Shown: positions 33,262 through 44,812, counted from the first letter of the stretch. The stretch: DNA of 64,000 bases from Onthophagus taurus (GCF_036711975.1 NC_091972.1:4407001-4471000); one strand, 5' to 3'. Notes: generated by a model from the letters alone, not told the origin. Translations and numbers: made by a program.

Positions 33262-33564
33262 CGCATAAACGCTCTGAAATGTGCCAGCTTATTTGGTTCT
33301 ACCTATATATGTGAACAAACTTTTTCAATACTAAATAATAAAACAAAAAATCGAAACCGCCTTGCAAATGATAGTTTGGAAGCAGTTTTACGTGTTGCTA
33401 CAAGTAAATTTGAGCCAAATATAAAAAAGATTGTAAGCACTATGCAGTGCCACGCTTCAAATTAATAAATTCTTTTTCAATTTTAATACATTATTATCAA
33501 TTCTTTATTGTCTTTAATTACCTATACATCTGGCGGCCCGCCATCAGTTCATGATTTGCCCCTA

Positions 33565-36460
33565 GTCTAAATAATAATAATAAGTCTGTGCATCGCTGTA
33601 TTAAACCAATACATCTTCTGATGTTATGGGCTTTTTAGAATGACTTTTGATCAGACAAATTATTGCGACCATGAAATTTTTAAGTTAGCATCAAATGATG
33701 AGAGTTAAAATTAAGTTGATTGGTATTATTTTTGATTAAACCAATTAATCTATATAGCGGAAGTAATCGTTTTTGAAAGATACAAGCAGTACTTGATACA
33801 TACTGTATGCTTAAGTATAAGTTTATGGAGTATTAACTTTTGAAGAACTATATGCGCTGAAATTCTAAATTTAAATTTAATTTTACAACAATTTATTATT
33901 CTATTTTAACATATTTTCAAAATCCTACAGAAATGAAGTTTATTAAAGTATGAATGTTGTTCTGATAGGGTCCAAGACTTGTCCTACTACTCCTTATTGT
34001 TCCGGTGATGTTGGAATGGGTTTAGACGGGTACCAGGAACTAAACCGTGAGTCCTTTAGGAAAGCTGCTTGCGGTCTCTGGAACTGTCGTCGCCCTCCCA
34101 TAGTCTCTTGTAATGGACAGTCTGACGTCGTACCGTTTTGTTTTGACAGCATCGTTCTCGGAAACTATGCTGTGCTGCTGCAAGATCGAACGGCGTGCGG
34201 CAAATAATTAATTAAAGAGCACGACGACCGTATATACACCAAACTTGAGCTAGATTATCGCACGTCAAAAGTTTATTAATAATTTATTGTTAATGCGGTA
34301 GTTTCGGTTCGCCCTTCAAATCTACCATGGTGGTTACACATATTTATAACGATCACCCTCAATTTAGTTGTTAAACATTTTCTTCTACTCTCCCAGCTAA
34401 TTGGTAAGTTAACGCGAGAGACCCACTTTGAATCGATTTGCGTGTAGTTAAACTAATGACCCCATGACACGGTACATGACGCAATCAACTCTAGAACTTC
34501 AACACAATTACTAACAACTCAGGACCTTAATGGTATCTAACGATGTTTATTTTTTTAATTTAATTCTAACAAATAATCTTAATTATAATACATGAAGTGA
34601 GATGGATAATAAAAAGTTAGAGTAAAAAATATTTTTTATGGTCTATTAACGTTTTGAATTTTTTGCACACAAGCATCATATGCAAATATTCTCGCGAATG
34701 CATTTTGCGGAGAGCAGCAGAAGTGCTTTCAGAATATTTTAGCATTTTAATCTACAGTAATGTGAAATACTTGTACGGTTCTAAACAGATTTCGATATTG
34801 TTCGTGTACTCGAAAAAATCGGAGTATTTTAAAAATATTCGGGGATTTCATACCAAATCGATTGAAAACGGCAAATAAGCTGAGGTCATTGTAAATAACC
34901 ACCGTTATGTGGTGTAATTTGCTAAACACGGTGTAGCAATGCGATAAGCTTGAATTGGAGTTCGCAAACTATGTACGACTTTATGTATCTGTACGCTAAG
35001 TGTGATAATACACGGCGTAAATAGCCAAAATTTAAATTGGAAGTGATGAAAATGTTTAAATCACTATGTTAAATTAGCAAAAATCGATGGTTAAATTAAA
35101 GGCACGTTACCTTTTGAAATCGTTTTTTGGGCCTTTGATGATAAAATCAAATGAACTGTTTTTCAATCAAGGTAGCCGTAATTAAATGGGTGAAACGAGT
35201 TAAAGTTAATAAAAGGGACGTACATTATAAAACTAAAATATAGGTACCTAATATAAAATAAAATATAAATTCGAATTGATATCAAATAAATTTCATTTGC
35301 ATTGGATGAAATACAAATTACAAATGGGGGTACAAATTCGAAATTTCACTGAATAAATTTTAATAAATTATAAAGCCGACGACCCAGCTTTTGAAAGTAA
35401 AATAAATTAGCAGTAAATTTTAGTCGACCGCCGCATTTTAACTTCCCGGGAGGAGTTTATTTAGGAAAATAATCGCCGAAATTAGAGAGAAGGCCCAACA
35501 GGATGGCAGAACCAAATTTCCGCTTGTATATACTAGACGATAATGCCATAAATTCCATGTAAAAGGACCTCTTGAAAGCATGACAACTAAGAGATTAATG
35601 TTCGGGAAAATATGAATTTATAGTGTATTCTTCAGTTTATGCGGAACCACGAACCTTCGCCTATTGATTCCGGGGACCAATAAAAAATTCTACCTCCTTC
35701 ATTAAAACCTGCAAATATCAATAAAATTAAGTCGAAACGAGAAAATAAGAGGCGACAAGAGGATCTTTTAGCGTCCCGAGAAATTAATAAAGTGTTTTCA
35801 AGTAGAGAGAATTAAAATTACAAACTCTTTGACGAAACACACAATAAATAATCTTGTTTACAACATTTCGTATTAGATCCTGATCAATTACGAACATTAC
35901 CTGTAATACGTCCAGTTTTAGAATTATAGAGTATAACGTGATTTATGCCTCAAGTTGGGAATAAGGTCGCCCTCCGACATTTCGGAGGATTCCCGTCGAA
36001 TTTATTGCTCTCGAAGGAAAACCTGTTCGCGAATATACACAAAATAGGGGGTGTTGCCGAATGGCATATATTGTGTTCAGTTTCAGCGTGTAAACGTTGA
36101 CATCCACAATCTTGTTACATAATCTAATCAAGAAAAAGGAAATATAGATAGGGAAGGAAAATCTATATCTGTATTCATGTTCCGAGACCGTATAATCTTA
36201 AAATGTAAGCTTTTAATGGAGATGGTAAAGATCAAAAGCGGAATTTTTTGAAATAATCTAAAATATCCTTTTACAAATTTAATTTCAATCATTTTAATAC
36301 TTGATATAAATATTTTTTGAAATACAGAACATTTTAAAAGAACATGATGAAAAATTCTATAATGCTATAACAATAACTTTTATATTTTCTGAAAGAAGAA
36401 GATTTGAGCTTCAATTTGATACAAGAATTATTTCTTAACTTTCATAAATATGAGATGGGC
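33565..36460. other. Gene-free stretch
   Basis: AT-rich, apparently single-copy. At 33648-33690 a segment (ACAAATTATTGCGACCATG, TTTTTAAGT) is a diverged copy of 31636-31680 on the other side of the hAT. An 85-codon open frame at 33950-34207 is GC-richer than its surroundings but matches no family I know. No exon, RNA gene or terminal repeat could be supported. Confidence 0.45.
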
Positions 36461-37379
36461 GAGAGAGAGAACACAAAATTTTATTCACGCCAACAAATAA
36501 TAATTACAACAGAAAAGAAAAATAATAAAAGTCTGTCGACAGAAGACGAACGCACTGAAGATGTCAGGTGAGATCTTGGCGAAACAAATTTCCAAAGGGA
36601 ACCAACAGGAAGAACGGATGAGATCTCGGATCGACCACAACAACACATACTTCTCGATCCGTGAGGATAAAAAAAGTTAGCCTAAAAGGGCTATCGATCG
36701 TAGTCTTTCTGCCAGGAAAAGTCTTTGCTAGAATATTGCTTCCTGAATCTAGTTTCGTGCTAATTGACGTGGGAGATGAAAGGAGTGGTGGGATGATTAG
36801 GTAGTCCAGTTCTTGAACTTGATTGCACCCTTAAATTTTGTCTCAACAAACATTGCGTAGTTGATTGATGAAATTTATGAAGTTTCGAATTATATGGGAT
36901 TTTGGATGGTAGCTCAGTTATTGCTGCTTCTGTAAAATCGTGGATTCTGAACCATAACTGGACTCTGTGGGAGACGGCTTGGAAACATCTTGAAGATCGA
37001 TCAATGAAGCTACAATTGTGTCCATAAATCTCACGTTTCAAGGAGTTAATGAGCTCTTGTCGATCTAACCAGAGTTAATCTTGGTCACATTGGTATCGAT
37101 GATATGGTGGTGGATAGTAATAGCGTGTATCTTTCGTTATGTTGTTATTAAGCTGGTCTGATCTCTTACACTGGTCTACAGTGGTTTTGTTGCCCTAGAT
37201 ATAAGATTGATTTTGGATATATTTATGCTCACAATTCATGAAATTATCACTGATTTTGTAAGAGTTGCTCACGTTTTTTTAAAATCTTTATTTTCATTTT
37301 ACATTACAAAAATCAGAAAACAAGAAACAAAATAACAGATATATTTATGTCAGTTTTGTTTTGAAATATTAGGATACAT
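36461..37379. other. Unassigned stretch with a hammerhead-like motif
   Basis: 36461 onward starts with a GA-repeat and carries a hammerhead-like hairpin (36555-36585), so part may be a Penelope-like end. A 93-codon minus-strand frame at 36760-37041 is not recognised. The rest is AT-rich. Confidence 0.35.
36555..36585 (+). ncRNA. Hammerhead-ribozyme-like motif
   Basis: CTGAAGA, T, hairpin GTCAGG/CTTGGC (with G-U pairs) and TGAGAT loop, then GAAAC. Same order as the motifs at the ends of the Penelope-like elements, but there is no PLE coding sequence next to it. Confidence 0.45.
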
Positions 37380-37568
37380 CTAAGTAAATACATTATATAT
37401 TTCCATAAAACACCTTTTATGGGCTTTTCTTTTATAATTTTTCAGGGGACAATCTCTTTTTAAAGACCAACAATAATCTGCCATCATACGACAATCCCAT
37501 CGACCCTGATACCTTTCCTCCATCACTTTTAGATCCTGGTGGAACCGCTCTCCCTGTTCCTCACTATA

Positions 37569-38639
37569 TATAAGCATTTTATTGTTTTTGATAATTACAA
37601 TTTTCCACTTAATACATTCTAATATAGTATATCATCAGTATATTATTTTCACCCTCTACCCTCTTCCTCCATTTCCATACCTTCGGCTCCTCGGCCCAAT
37701 CCTCCCCTCATCCATCCCTTTGTCTCCTCACCCCCGCAACCATTCTCATCTATCGTTTCCCCTCTTCTAAGATCTGCCCTCGGTCCAACTCCTCCTCCCT
37801 CAACTCACTGCACCCATTCAACATATGTTCCAACGTTTCCCATTCCTCCCTGCAAAGCCTACACCACCTCTCCTCATCGGCCATCCAGTATCTGTTAGCT
37901 CTCTCCTCGTTTCTACAACGGAACCTAGCCACCAACTTCTTCCCTTCCTCATCTCCTTCCAATAACAAGTATCTAGGCAGCCCCTCCGTAATTATGTCCC
38001 TGTACCTTTCGTTATACCTCCCCTCTTTTATTTGTGTCCTTCTTTCCTGCCTCTGCACATTTCGGTCTCTATCTCTCAACTCCCTCCACATCTCCCTACC
38101 CACCCTTCCTCTACTATTTATCTCAGTTACCGAGTAGCCCGCTCGTCTATAATAGTTGTCTCTGTCTCCTTTCCCATATCTGATCTTTCCCTCTCTAATT
38201 TCCCTCCAACACTCCCCCAAGATCCCGCAGTTTGGCCTCCCTTCTATTCTTTCTTCATATTTCACTGCTCTCCTGCCCCCCTCCACTCTGACTTTATCCA
38301 CCTTTTCCCTCACTATATACCCCGGTGTTTCTCTCGCCACCCCAAGCACCCATCTCCAGTATCTAGCTTGCACGTCCTCCAGCATTGCCTGCTCTCTCCA
38401 TCCCCATACCTCTGCTCCATACATCATCACACTGCTAACCAGACCTTCAAACATAATCTTCCTCGCTGCCACATTCCTTCCAAAAACTCTCTTCCCCCAA
38501 CCCCATACTTGTTCCATCACCTTATTCGCCTTTTTTGCCATAGCTATCACATGCGACCCCTCCCTGTTGTCCTCCCTGAACACATACCCCAAGTAAGTAT
38601 ACTCCCTAACCTCCTTGACCCCTTTTCCTTAAATCTCTA
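37569..38639 (-). mobile_element. Non-LTR retrotransposon tail with 12-bp target duplication
   Basis: TTCCTCACTATA flanks it at 37557-37568 and 38640-38651, and removing one copy rejoins the host frame (NYSEE to SEEQGERF). It is 5'-truncated, with only the part after the RT left. No poly(A) tail. The plus strand is very C- and T-rich, unlike its surroundings. Same family as 9945-10308. Confidence 0.9.
37750..38592 (-). CDS. Post-RT C-terminal region of a non-LTR protein
   Basis: A 280-residue open frame. The first Met is probably not the real start; the frame lies downstream of a lost reverse transcriptase. It shows ANKVMEQVWGWGKRVFGR and MMYGAEVWGWREQAMLEDVQ, typical of the region after the RT thumb, then an Arg/Glu-rich middle, and near the end a zinc-knuckle-like CRLCREEWETLEHMLNGC preceded by FRCRNEERANRYWM. 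The frame is intact, so the insertion is fairly young. The antisense plus-strand frames at 38032-38652 are shadows of this one. Confidence 0.75.
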   Translation of the reverse strand: MGYVFREDNREGSHVIAMAKKANKVMEQVWGWGKRVFGRNVAARKIMFEGLVSSVMMYGAEVWGWREQAMLEDVQARYWRWVLGVARETPGYIVREKVDKVRVEGGRRAVKYEERIEGRPNCGILGECWREIREGKIRYGKGDRDNYYRRAGYSVTEINSRGRVGREMWRELRDRDRNVQRQERRTQIKEGRYNERYRDIITEGLPRYLLLEGDEEGKKLVARFRCRNEERANRYWMADEERWCRLCREEWETLEHMLNGCSELREEELDRGQILEEGKR

Positions 38640-39977
38640 TTCCTCACTATAATTTTCTAAATTATCCGGAAATTTATCCAGATTATAGCGGAGATAGTGT
38701 AACTTGATACTCATATTTGCTCCTCGAGTTTGAAAGTTTGTCAGCATATTTTGTACAATTTCTTCATTATTTTAGTGCTTTATTGTTACTTAGGAAATTT
38801 TTGACTACCAACACAAAACTTTTCCAAGCTTTACTTTCCTGAACAGTAATAACTTTAATAAAATTGTCTTTCATCAATTGCCGTATTTGAGGAGAATCAA
38901 CTTTTCCATACTAAGCTTCAGAAATTTTCTACAAATGTATTTAAAACAATCTCCTTCCTTGTCCAACGCTTTTACAAATTGCTTTATCATTCCTAACTTA
39001 ATATGTAATGGTGGAATTTAATACATTGGCTTTACCGACAGTTAAAGAATTTCTTACAGCAAAAACATCTTGTTCCCTATTAAGTTACTTTGCTCTACTG
39101 TCCCACATACAAATGAAGCAAGGGTATTTCGTGTATCCACTTTGTTGACCAAGTAAAAAATTAACCATTTTCAAATCCACACAGATCGGCCATTGATGCT
39201 CCGAGTAATTAATTTTTTCTAAAACTAATTTTACATTTTCATATTCTTCTTTGAGTTTTGTTGAAGGGACAATTATTGGAATTGATGCAAATTTATTTCC
39301 ATTGTACAGTAAGACGCATTTAAATGTTGTAATCCACCAATTATTTTTGATTGTATCGATTTATATTTTTATTTTTTATTAATTATGTAATAGATTTAAT
39401 TCTAAATTTGTTATTGTTGTTATCATTACTTCGTAATTTTTGCAACAACAAGTATTAAGTTACTTATTAAGTTACTTATTAAGTACTTGAAATGCATTTC
39501 TAGAAATCTAATTCCAAACGACCGACGTTTTATTGGTCAAATTGTCGGACCACCAAGTTGCAAAAGCTAGGAAGGGATTTTTATATTAAAAAATACAAAA
39601 CTGTGCTAAACAGACAATTATTATTATTATTCTTCTGCTACTTCTAATCACATCGACGAATTGTAAAATTAATTAAGTAATCACCGTATTGTATAATTTG
39701 GTTTTAAATAAAGAATTTACGTTAAGGAAAAATTGTTTAGTGCCGAAACCCAAAAAACCCTTAACATAAAACTTCTTTTACAACTGTCAATAAAAAGGCG
39801 CCACTCAGTAGGTTTGTATTCTTTTAAACCCATGCCTAGAAGCAGCTTCGCGATATCATTACAGTACACCAGTCCTTCATTTTCACTAAAAAATTGTAAT
39901 AACTCACTTTCTCGCGTTCTTGTAATTGTTGCTGTTGGAGCCAATAAACTCATGTTTTAACAGATAAGACAAATATA

Positions 39978-41677
39978 CAGTGAAAGCTCTAATAAGCGGA
40001 CAGTGACGGTTCCGTTACTTTTGTCCGCTTATCAGAGATGTCCGCTTATGAGAAAAGACTACTCAAATTAAAGTACATACACATATATGTATTATTTTGA
40101 TCAGTTTTCGAAAATTTCGCTTTAATAAAACAAACTTTTTTTTATATTTTAATTTTTTTTTATTAAAAACGAACGTTCATACATAAAAAAGGTAAACTTA
40201 AAACTAAAAGTATTTATTTGTCGTTTGAATAAAATCTAGCATACTGGTTTGCCGCAATGAAGTTTCTCTTTGTAATAAGAGAGAAGGTTCAATATGTGTT
40301 TCTAAATTTTTCACATGTTGAAATGCAGTAAAATCATTTTTCACGAATGATTTTAGTTTGGAAATTACATTCAATGCTTCTTTATAAGATGTGATTGGAT
40401 TACGTTCCTCCGATGATTGGACTACCGAAAATTCCAAGTCATTATCTTCTATATCGACGTTTTGATCAACAGTTAAATATTCTTCTGCTGTTTTTACATT
40501 ATCTATTCCCAGTCTTTTACTACATTTAAACAAATCAGCTAGTCTCGCAAGTGGCAAATTATCTTCAACATCGTAGTTACTGTCAGTTGAACTTCCTTGA
40601 TCCATCAGAAATCCAGCTTTTTTAAAACAATTTCTAATTGTCTTTGGAGTGACCTTTGGAAATCCTTGAGAGCAACATTTTTTAATGCTCGGGGACGTGC
40701 CGACTTTCCAATAACTAGCAACTCCTCTTTTTCACCTACACTATTTACACAGAACAAAACGGTTAATCGTTCTTTGGACAGTTTTCCTCCTGTGCATTTT
40801 TCCGACTTTAAAGCTAAAGTTGCACGAAAAAAGAGCCCACTTTCATCTGCGTTGAAAATGTCCTCTGGTCGATAGCCTAGTAAGAAGGTCGGTAATTTTT
40901 TCATAAATTCATTAATGCCCTCTTCATTTACATCTGCTGCTTTTCCGGAGATACACTTAAATGCAACATTATTTCTCAAACGCCACTTTTGTAACCACCC
41001 ATCAGACGCTTTAAAGGTACTTATCCTAATTTTTTTGCAATTTCTTTTGCTTTTTTCTTTATGAATGATCCTGATACGGCAATATTTTGATTTTTAGCTT
41101 TCACAAACCATTCGAAACAGGCTTTGTCGATCTTTGAACCCTCACTACTCAAAAAGTTTTTCTTCGTTTTTACACTGACTCCAGACTGCCATTTCTTTCG
41201 AATCTTTTCTTTATCTTTGACTATTTTTGCCGCTTGTGTTTTCCCGATTTTAAATTTTTTAGCAAACACACTATTTCCATTTTCTCCATTAACATAAGCA
41301 TCTTTTTCTTTACCACCTTGGAAGCCATTTCAACGCACGTTACACCGAAACGAACAAACTAATAATAACTATGTACTAATGTTTTGGGATTCGTTAACAA
41401 GCGGAACTCGTAAAACGAGGAATCCCCGAACACATGTCGGTAAATATCTATTACAGATTACTTTGATGTGTGCGTTTAGTTACCTACGCGTCCGTTTATT
41501 AGAAATTTTTGCCCGTTATGTAAAGAAAAATAGTGTCCGCGTCCGTTTATTAGAGCGTCCGTTTATGGGAAATAAATATGTACATGAAAATATAGGTTTG
41601 GGGTTGGTTCCAAAATTTTTGTCCGCTTATAAGAGATGTCCGCTTATTAGAGCTGTCCGCAAGGAGAGCTTTCACTG
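39978..41677 (-). mobile_element. Tigger/pogo-like element, internally deleted
   Basis: Ends CAGTGAAAGCTCTAATAAGC (39978) and, inverted, CAGTGAAAGCTCTCCTTGCG (41677), flanked by TA on both sides (39976-39977, 41678-41679). Subterminal TCCGCTTAT(A/C)AGAG motifs repeat in both arms. The gene inside runs on the minus strand and lacks part of the catalytic domain, so the element is nonautonomous. Confidence 0.9.
40204..41330 (-). pseudogene. Tigger-like transposase, catalytic core deleted
   Basis: Minus-strand pieces. About 41330-41021 carries the CENP-B-like helix-turn-helix region (FAKKFKIGKTQAAKIVKDKE, SSEGSKIDKACFEWFVKAKN). 40979-40640 carries the DDE_1 start with DIFNADESGLFFRATL (first catalytic Asp), GGKLSKERLTVLFCVNS and IGKSARPRALKN. 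40605-40204 is the acidic C-terminus (DNLPLARLADLF, TSYKEALNVISKLKSF). Between RALKN and the C-terminal part the second and third catalytic residues are gone, and frames change near 41020 and 40640. The domain order fits pogo/Tigger. Confidence 0.85.
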
Positions 41678-41679
41678 TA

Positions 41680-42164
41680 TTAGAATGGACATTCAGTAAT
41701 TGAAGCAAAATTTTAACACATGACAACTTATCGAGAATCACGTGTAAGTACTTCAATTGTACTTCAATATTGTCAAATAACTGAGATCTCAGCTGTTCTG
41801 CGGAGCAAGGGGTTTGAGAGTGGGGATCACGTGATGTTTGTATGCGCGAAAAAGTTGCGCAGAAGCCTAATCATGACTGGGGAAAATAAATTTTATTACT
41901 AACAAGCCGATAATTGTTCAAAATATAAGATATGTTAAAATCATAAAAAAAAGAGTACATTCAGTACTTTCATGAATATATTCGTAATCTGGGCACTTGA
42001 AAACATAAAAATTTCCAAAGATATCTAGAGCCATGACTATGACAAAAGATGAGAAGGGCGATTTTTTTTAAATTTAACATTTTTTCTTTATTTTAATTTG
42101 ATGTAATTGGTTAAGTAAATTACAAACTTTTATTAAATCAAATTTCGCATTAATATAATACATC
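41680..42164. other. Spacer downstream of the Gld gene
   Basis: AT-rich. On the minus strand this would include the 3' untranslated region and poly(A) site of the Gld-type gene. Several AATAAA-like words occur in minus-strand reading but none can be chosen. No other gene is seen. Confidence 0.4.
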
Positions 42165-44812
42165 TTAATAATAATATCCTTCTCCGTGATGTTCCGGTCT
42201 ATATTGCCCATCATCTTGAAAACTTCTTCTTTCATACTGATTATGTTTATATCCGGAACTTTGATGTTTATTCACATGATTTTCATAAGCTTTACCGTGA
42301 TCGTAATGATAATAACCAGGTGGTCTATTAGAATAATTAGAATTTTTGTTATTGTGTTGCTCAATATTAGCATCGCTTTGAGTCGATTGAGCCGTTTGTT
42401 GATAATTATTTGTATTATTAGAATTAGATAACCACTTCTTTTTAATGTAATCGACTCCTTTCTCGGCAATCATGACGCATGTAGCGTGGGTATTTCCCGA
42501 TATTACAACGGGCATAATAGATGCATCGATAACTCTTAAACCTGAAATGCCGTGTACTTCTAATTCGTTATTAACGACGGCTAATTGGTCAGATGATGGA
42601 CCCATTTTACAAGAACCCGCTTGATGATTTTCTGGTCCCGTTGCGTAACGAATAGCGCATTTCCAATAATCATCGGTGTCGAATTGATAAAGTTTTGAAC
42701 AATTTCCATAATCTTCTTTAACATATTCAATTCCGTATTTTTGTGTAAGAAGTTTTGTACGTGTTAAATTTTGAATAACTCTAATTCCTTCGACTAAAAC
42801 ATCTAAATCGTCAGGTTCGCTTAAATAATTTGCATAAATGAGAGGATACTCTGTGGGATTTTTCGATTTTAAACTTATATAACCGCGACTTTTTGCGTGT
42901 AAATTAACTGGGGATGCTTGAATATGTTTTGGTGCGTTTGGATTATTTGGATCTGAGTAAGCATTAACAGCCCCTGATTGAGCACAATTCGCTAAATAAC
43001 CAGAAAAGAAAATTTGTAAATCGGGATAATCGGTGTTTGTTTCGTATTTTGTGTTTAATCTTCCTGTTAATTGAGACAACCCCGTTGAAGATAACGGCCC
43101 ATTTTGATATAAAATGTAATCTAACGCTTTAGCCCAATCTAAATCTGCGGTATCTTTAACTTTATTTAACGCGTATGTTAAATAAAACGTCACGTGATTA
43201 TGTAAATTTTTTCCAACACCAGGTAAATTATGAACTTGTTTAATCCCCACTTTATCGAGAACATCTTTTGGTCCAATTCCTGATAATAATAAGAGGTGTG
43301 GTGAATTCACGGCGCCTCCACTTACAATAATCTCTTTTCTAGCTTTAACAACGTATTTTTTATTTTTATAGAGGAATTCAACGGCAGTCGCTGTCTTCTT
43401 TCCATTTTTATTACCAATTTGAATTTTAGTTACTGTTGAATTCAACATGACATGGAAATTTGGATTGTTACGTTGAGGACGAACGAAAGCTTTTGCGCTG
43501 CTAACTCTTACGCCGTTTCTAAAAAAAAAATAAAAGAAATATAAATTAAAACCAAAGAAATTATTTCAACACAAACATTTATTTCAAGTCACGTCTTACT
43601 CAAATTTCTTTATTTAAATTTTAGCGAAATTTTCTTCGTAAATTATGAATCAAAAGGAAATCTAAATACAACAAAAGAGAGAGGTTGTATCTTCACCTCG
43701 TCGTAAATGGTAAATGATTTCCGTTAACCATAAAAATACTAGCTGTATACTATGTACGGGAACAACAAAAGCGCCGAGTTTTTCCAGGGTTATGCGTCTG
43801 TGTTACCTCGTAAGATGCACGTATCTCAATAACCTTAAAATTCAGCTTAGAACATAAATTTTACGATCTCGAAAAAAGTTACGTAGAAGGTAAAAATATA
43901 GAAGATGACATGAATAAACTTATTTTTGGAACATAAATTGCAAACAAAAAATTAAATTATAATAGAGACATCTCGGGATTTTTTGTTGCATAATCTTAGT
44001 TACCTTGAAGAAATAAGTGGAATAAACGATGTAATTATATAAAATTAGTTAAAAAATTATAATTACTTAGTGCTTGTTTGTGCAACGGTAAATCCAGTAT
44101 GATATGCTCCATTCATATCTAAAGTGACAGGATATCCAGCTTCTTTAGCAGCTAATAAAAGATCATCGGCTAAACCTGGGCGATCATTAAACGTTTTAAC
44201 ATTCATAGGCCCTCCCACACCATGATAACCTTCATCAGCAATCGTTCCAATTTCTTCGTTATTCTCAGAAACCTTAAAAAACGGTAAAACTTCATTATAA
44301 CTCCATCCGAGATTTCCGCTTAAAGCCCAATTATCGTAATCCCTTGGTACTCCTCTCATGTACATCATCCCGTTGATAACGCTACAACCCCCAAGAACTT
44401 TTCCCCTGGGCCAATGACACCTTCTTTCGGGATAATCCAAACACGCATAATTTTCGGGTTCCGTTTTATAATTCCAATCCATATACGGATTTCCATGATA
44501 ATTAATAACCATTGCAGGAATTTGCGAACCGGGTGGTTCATCACCCCCCGCTTCTAAAAGAAGAACTCTCCAATGAGATGTTTCCGCTAATCGTCCAGCT
44601 ACCGTGGCTCCACTACTTCCGGCACCGATTACGATAAAATCATACTCGAAAAACGGTGTAATCGTTGGGGAAACTCTATCGCACACTTCGGAGATATCAC
44701 ATTTTCTCGATATAAACGAATCCAAAAGACTCATGAAGAGCACAAAAGATCCAGCTCCGCAGGTTTCTGTTAAAGCTGGACCCAGGTAACTTGTTTCACA
44801 ACCGCACTCCAT
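42165..44812 (-). CDS. Gld: Gld-type GMC oxidoreductase (exons 1A and 2)
   Basis: Two exons: 44812-44067 and 43518-42165 (minus). The donor is ..CACTAA|GTAATT and the acceptor T-run..TTTAG|AAACGGC, phase 2, giving 699 residues. Start taken at MECGCETSYLGP because it aligns with exon 1B. It is a flavoenzyme of the glucose dehydrogenase/choline dehydrogenase family: the FAD-binding loop is GAGSSGATVAGRLAE, followed by LLLEAGGDEPPGS, WPRGKVLGGCSVINGMMYMRG and the second signature GGAVNSPHLLLLSGIGP. The C-terminal active site is ENHQAGSCKMGP and SGNTHATCVMIAEKG. In insects Gld oxidises glucose with a quinone acceptor and acts in cuticle and reproductive tissues. Unusual: about 88 residues after YIKKKW form a low-complexity tail rich in Asn, Gln, His and Tyr. 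The intron is about 550 bp. Confidence 0.9.

Larger units (their letters stand above)
31821..33465 (+). pseudogene. GTF2IRD2/ZBED-like hAT transposase, broken
   Basis: 31821-32478 encodes KLRRDLIGQQALFIKP, ISRMIAKRSRPFNDGDFVKE, FSLALDESTDISSTALL (first catalytic Asp region), VAADGAPSMIGEK and MQFHCIIHQEALCSK. An extra base in the A-run at about 32469 shifts the frame. Reading on gives IEFQNVMKMVVSTVNFIKS and YYTEVRWL up to 32624. After the insertion, 33262-33465 encodes the C-terminal dimerisation part (ASLFGSTYICEQTFSILN to the stop). The BED-finger N-terminus and roughly 200 central residues are missing. hAT transposases act on 8-bp targets; this copy is inactive. Confidence 0.85.
31691..33564 (+). 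mobile_element. hAT element (GTF2IRD2-like transposase), defective
   Basis: The ends TAGGGGCAATATGAAG (31691) and, inverted, TAGGGGCAAATCATGAAC (ending 33564) are similar, and both are followed inwards by GGCCCGCC motifs, as expected for hAT inverted repeats. No convincing 8-bp duplication is seen. The transposase gene inside lacks its N-terminus and its middle, and a retrotransposon fragment sits in the gap. Confidence 0.7.
37380..39957 (-). pseudogene. Degraded copy of a repetitive arthropod gene (EEQGERFHQD family)
   Basis: Minus-strand fragments in order: 39957-39769 (RESELLQFFSENEGLVYCND, PTEWRLFIDSCKRSF), 39336-39093 (FKCVLLYNGNKFASIP, EYENVKLVLEKINYSEHQW, GQQSGYTKYPCFICMWDSRA), 38930-38640 (VDSPQIRQLMKD, KSFVLVVKNFL, FPDNLENYSEE) and 37577-37380 (YSEEQGERFHQDLKVMEE, GRWDCRMMADYCW). 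I recall these motifs from a high-copy, uncharacterised animal family that behaves like a transposon-derived gene; its function is unknown to me. The copy has stops, frameshifts, an unexplained 440-bp interruption (39324-39768) and a retrotransposon insertion (37569-38639), and the Tigger element abuts its start. Confidence 0.6.

Noticed and set aside
31683..33572. 8-bp target duplication of the hAT relic
   Set aside because: CTAGTATA and GTCTAAAT do not match well enough; the TIRs alone support the element.
33950..34207. 85-codon frame, GC-richer than its surroundings
   Set aside because: No family resemblance, no splice or promoter context; not enough to call a gene.
36760..37041. 93-codon minus-strand frame as a retroelement gene
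   Set aside because: No RT, integrase, gag or zinc-knuckle motif is visible; left unassigned.
38032..38652. Long Pro/Ser-rich plus-strand frames
   Set aside because: Antisense shadows of the purine-rich non-LTR coding frame at 37750-38592.
39324..39768. Intron in the EEQGERFHQD-family gene
   Set aside because: No AG acceptor at the right edge, and the flanking codons do not join cleanly with GT-AG. A piggyBac TTAA insertion was also considered, but the ends are not inverted repeats and excision would not restore the expected frame.
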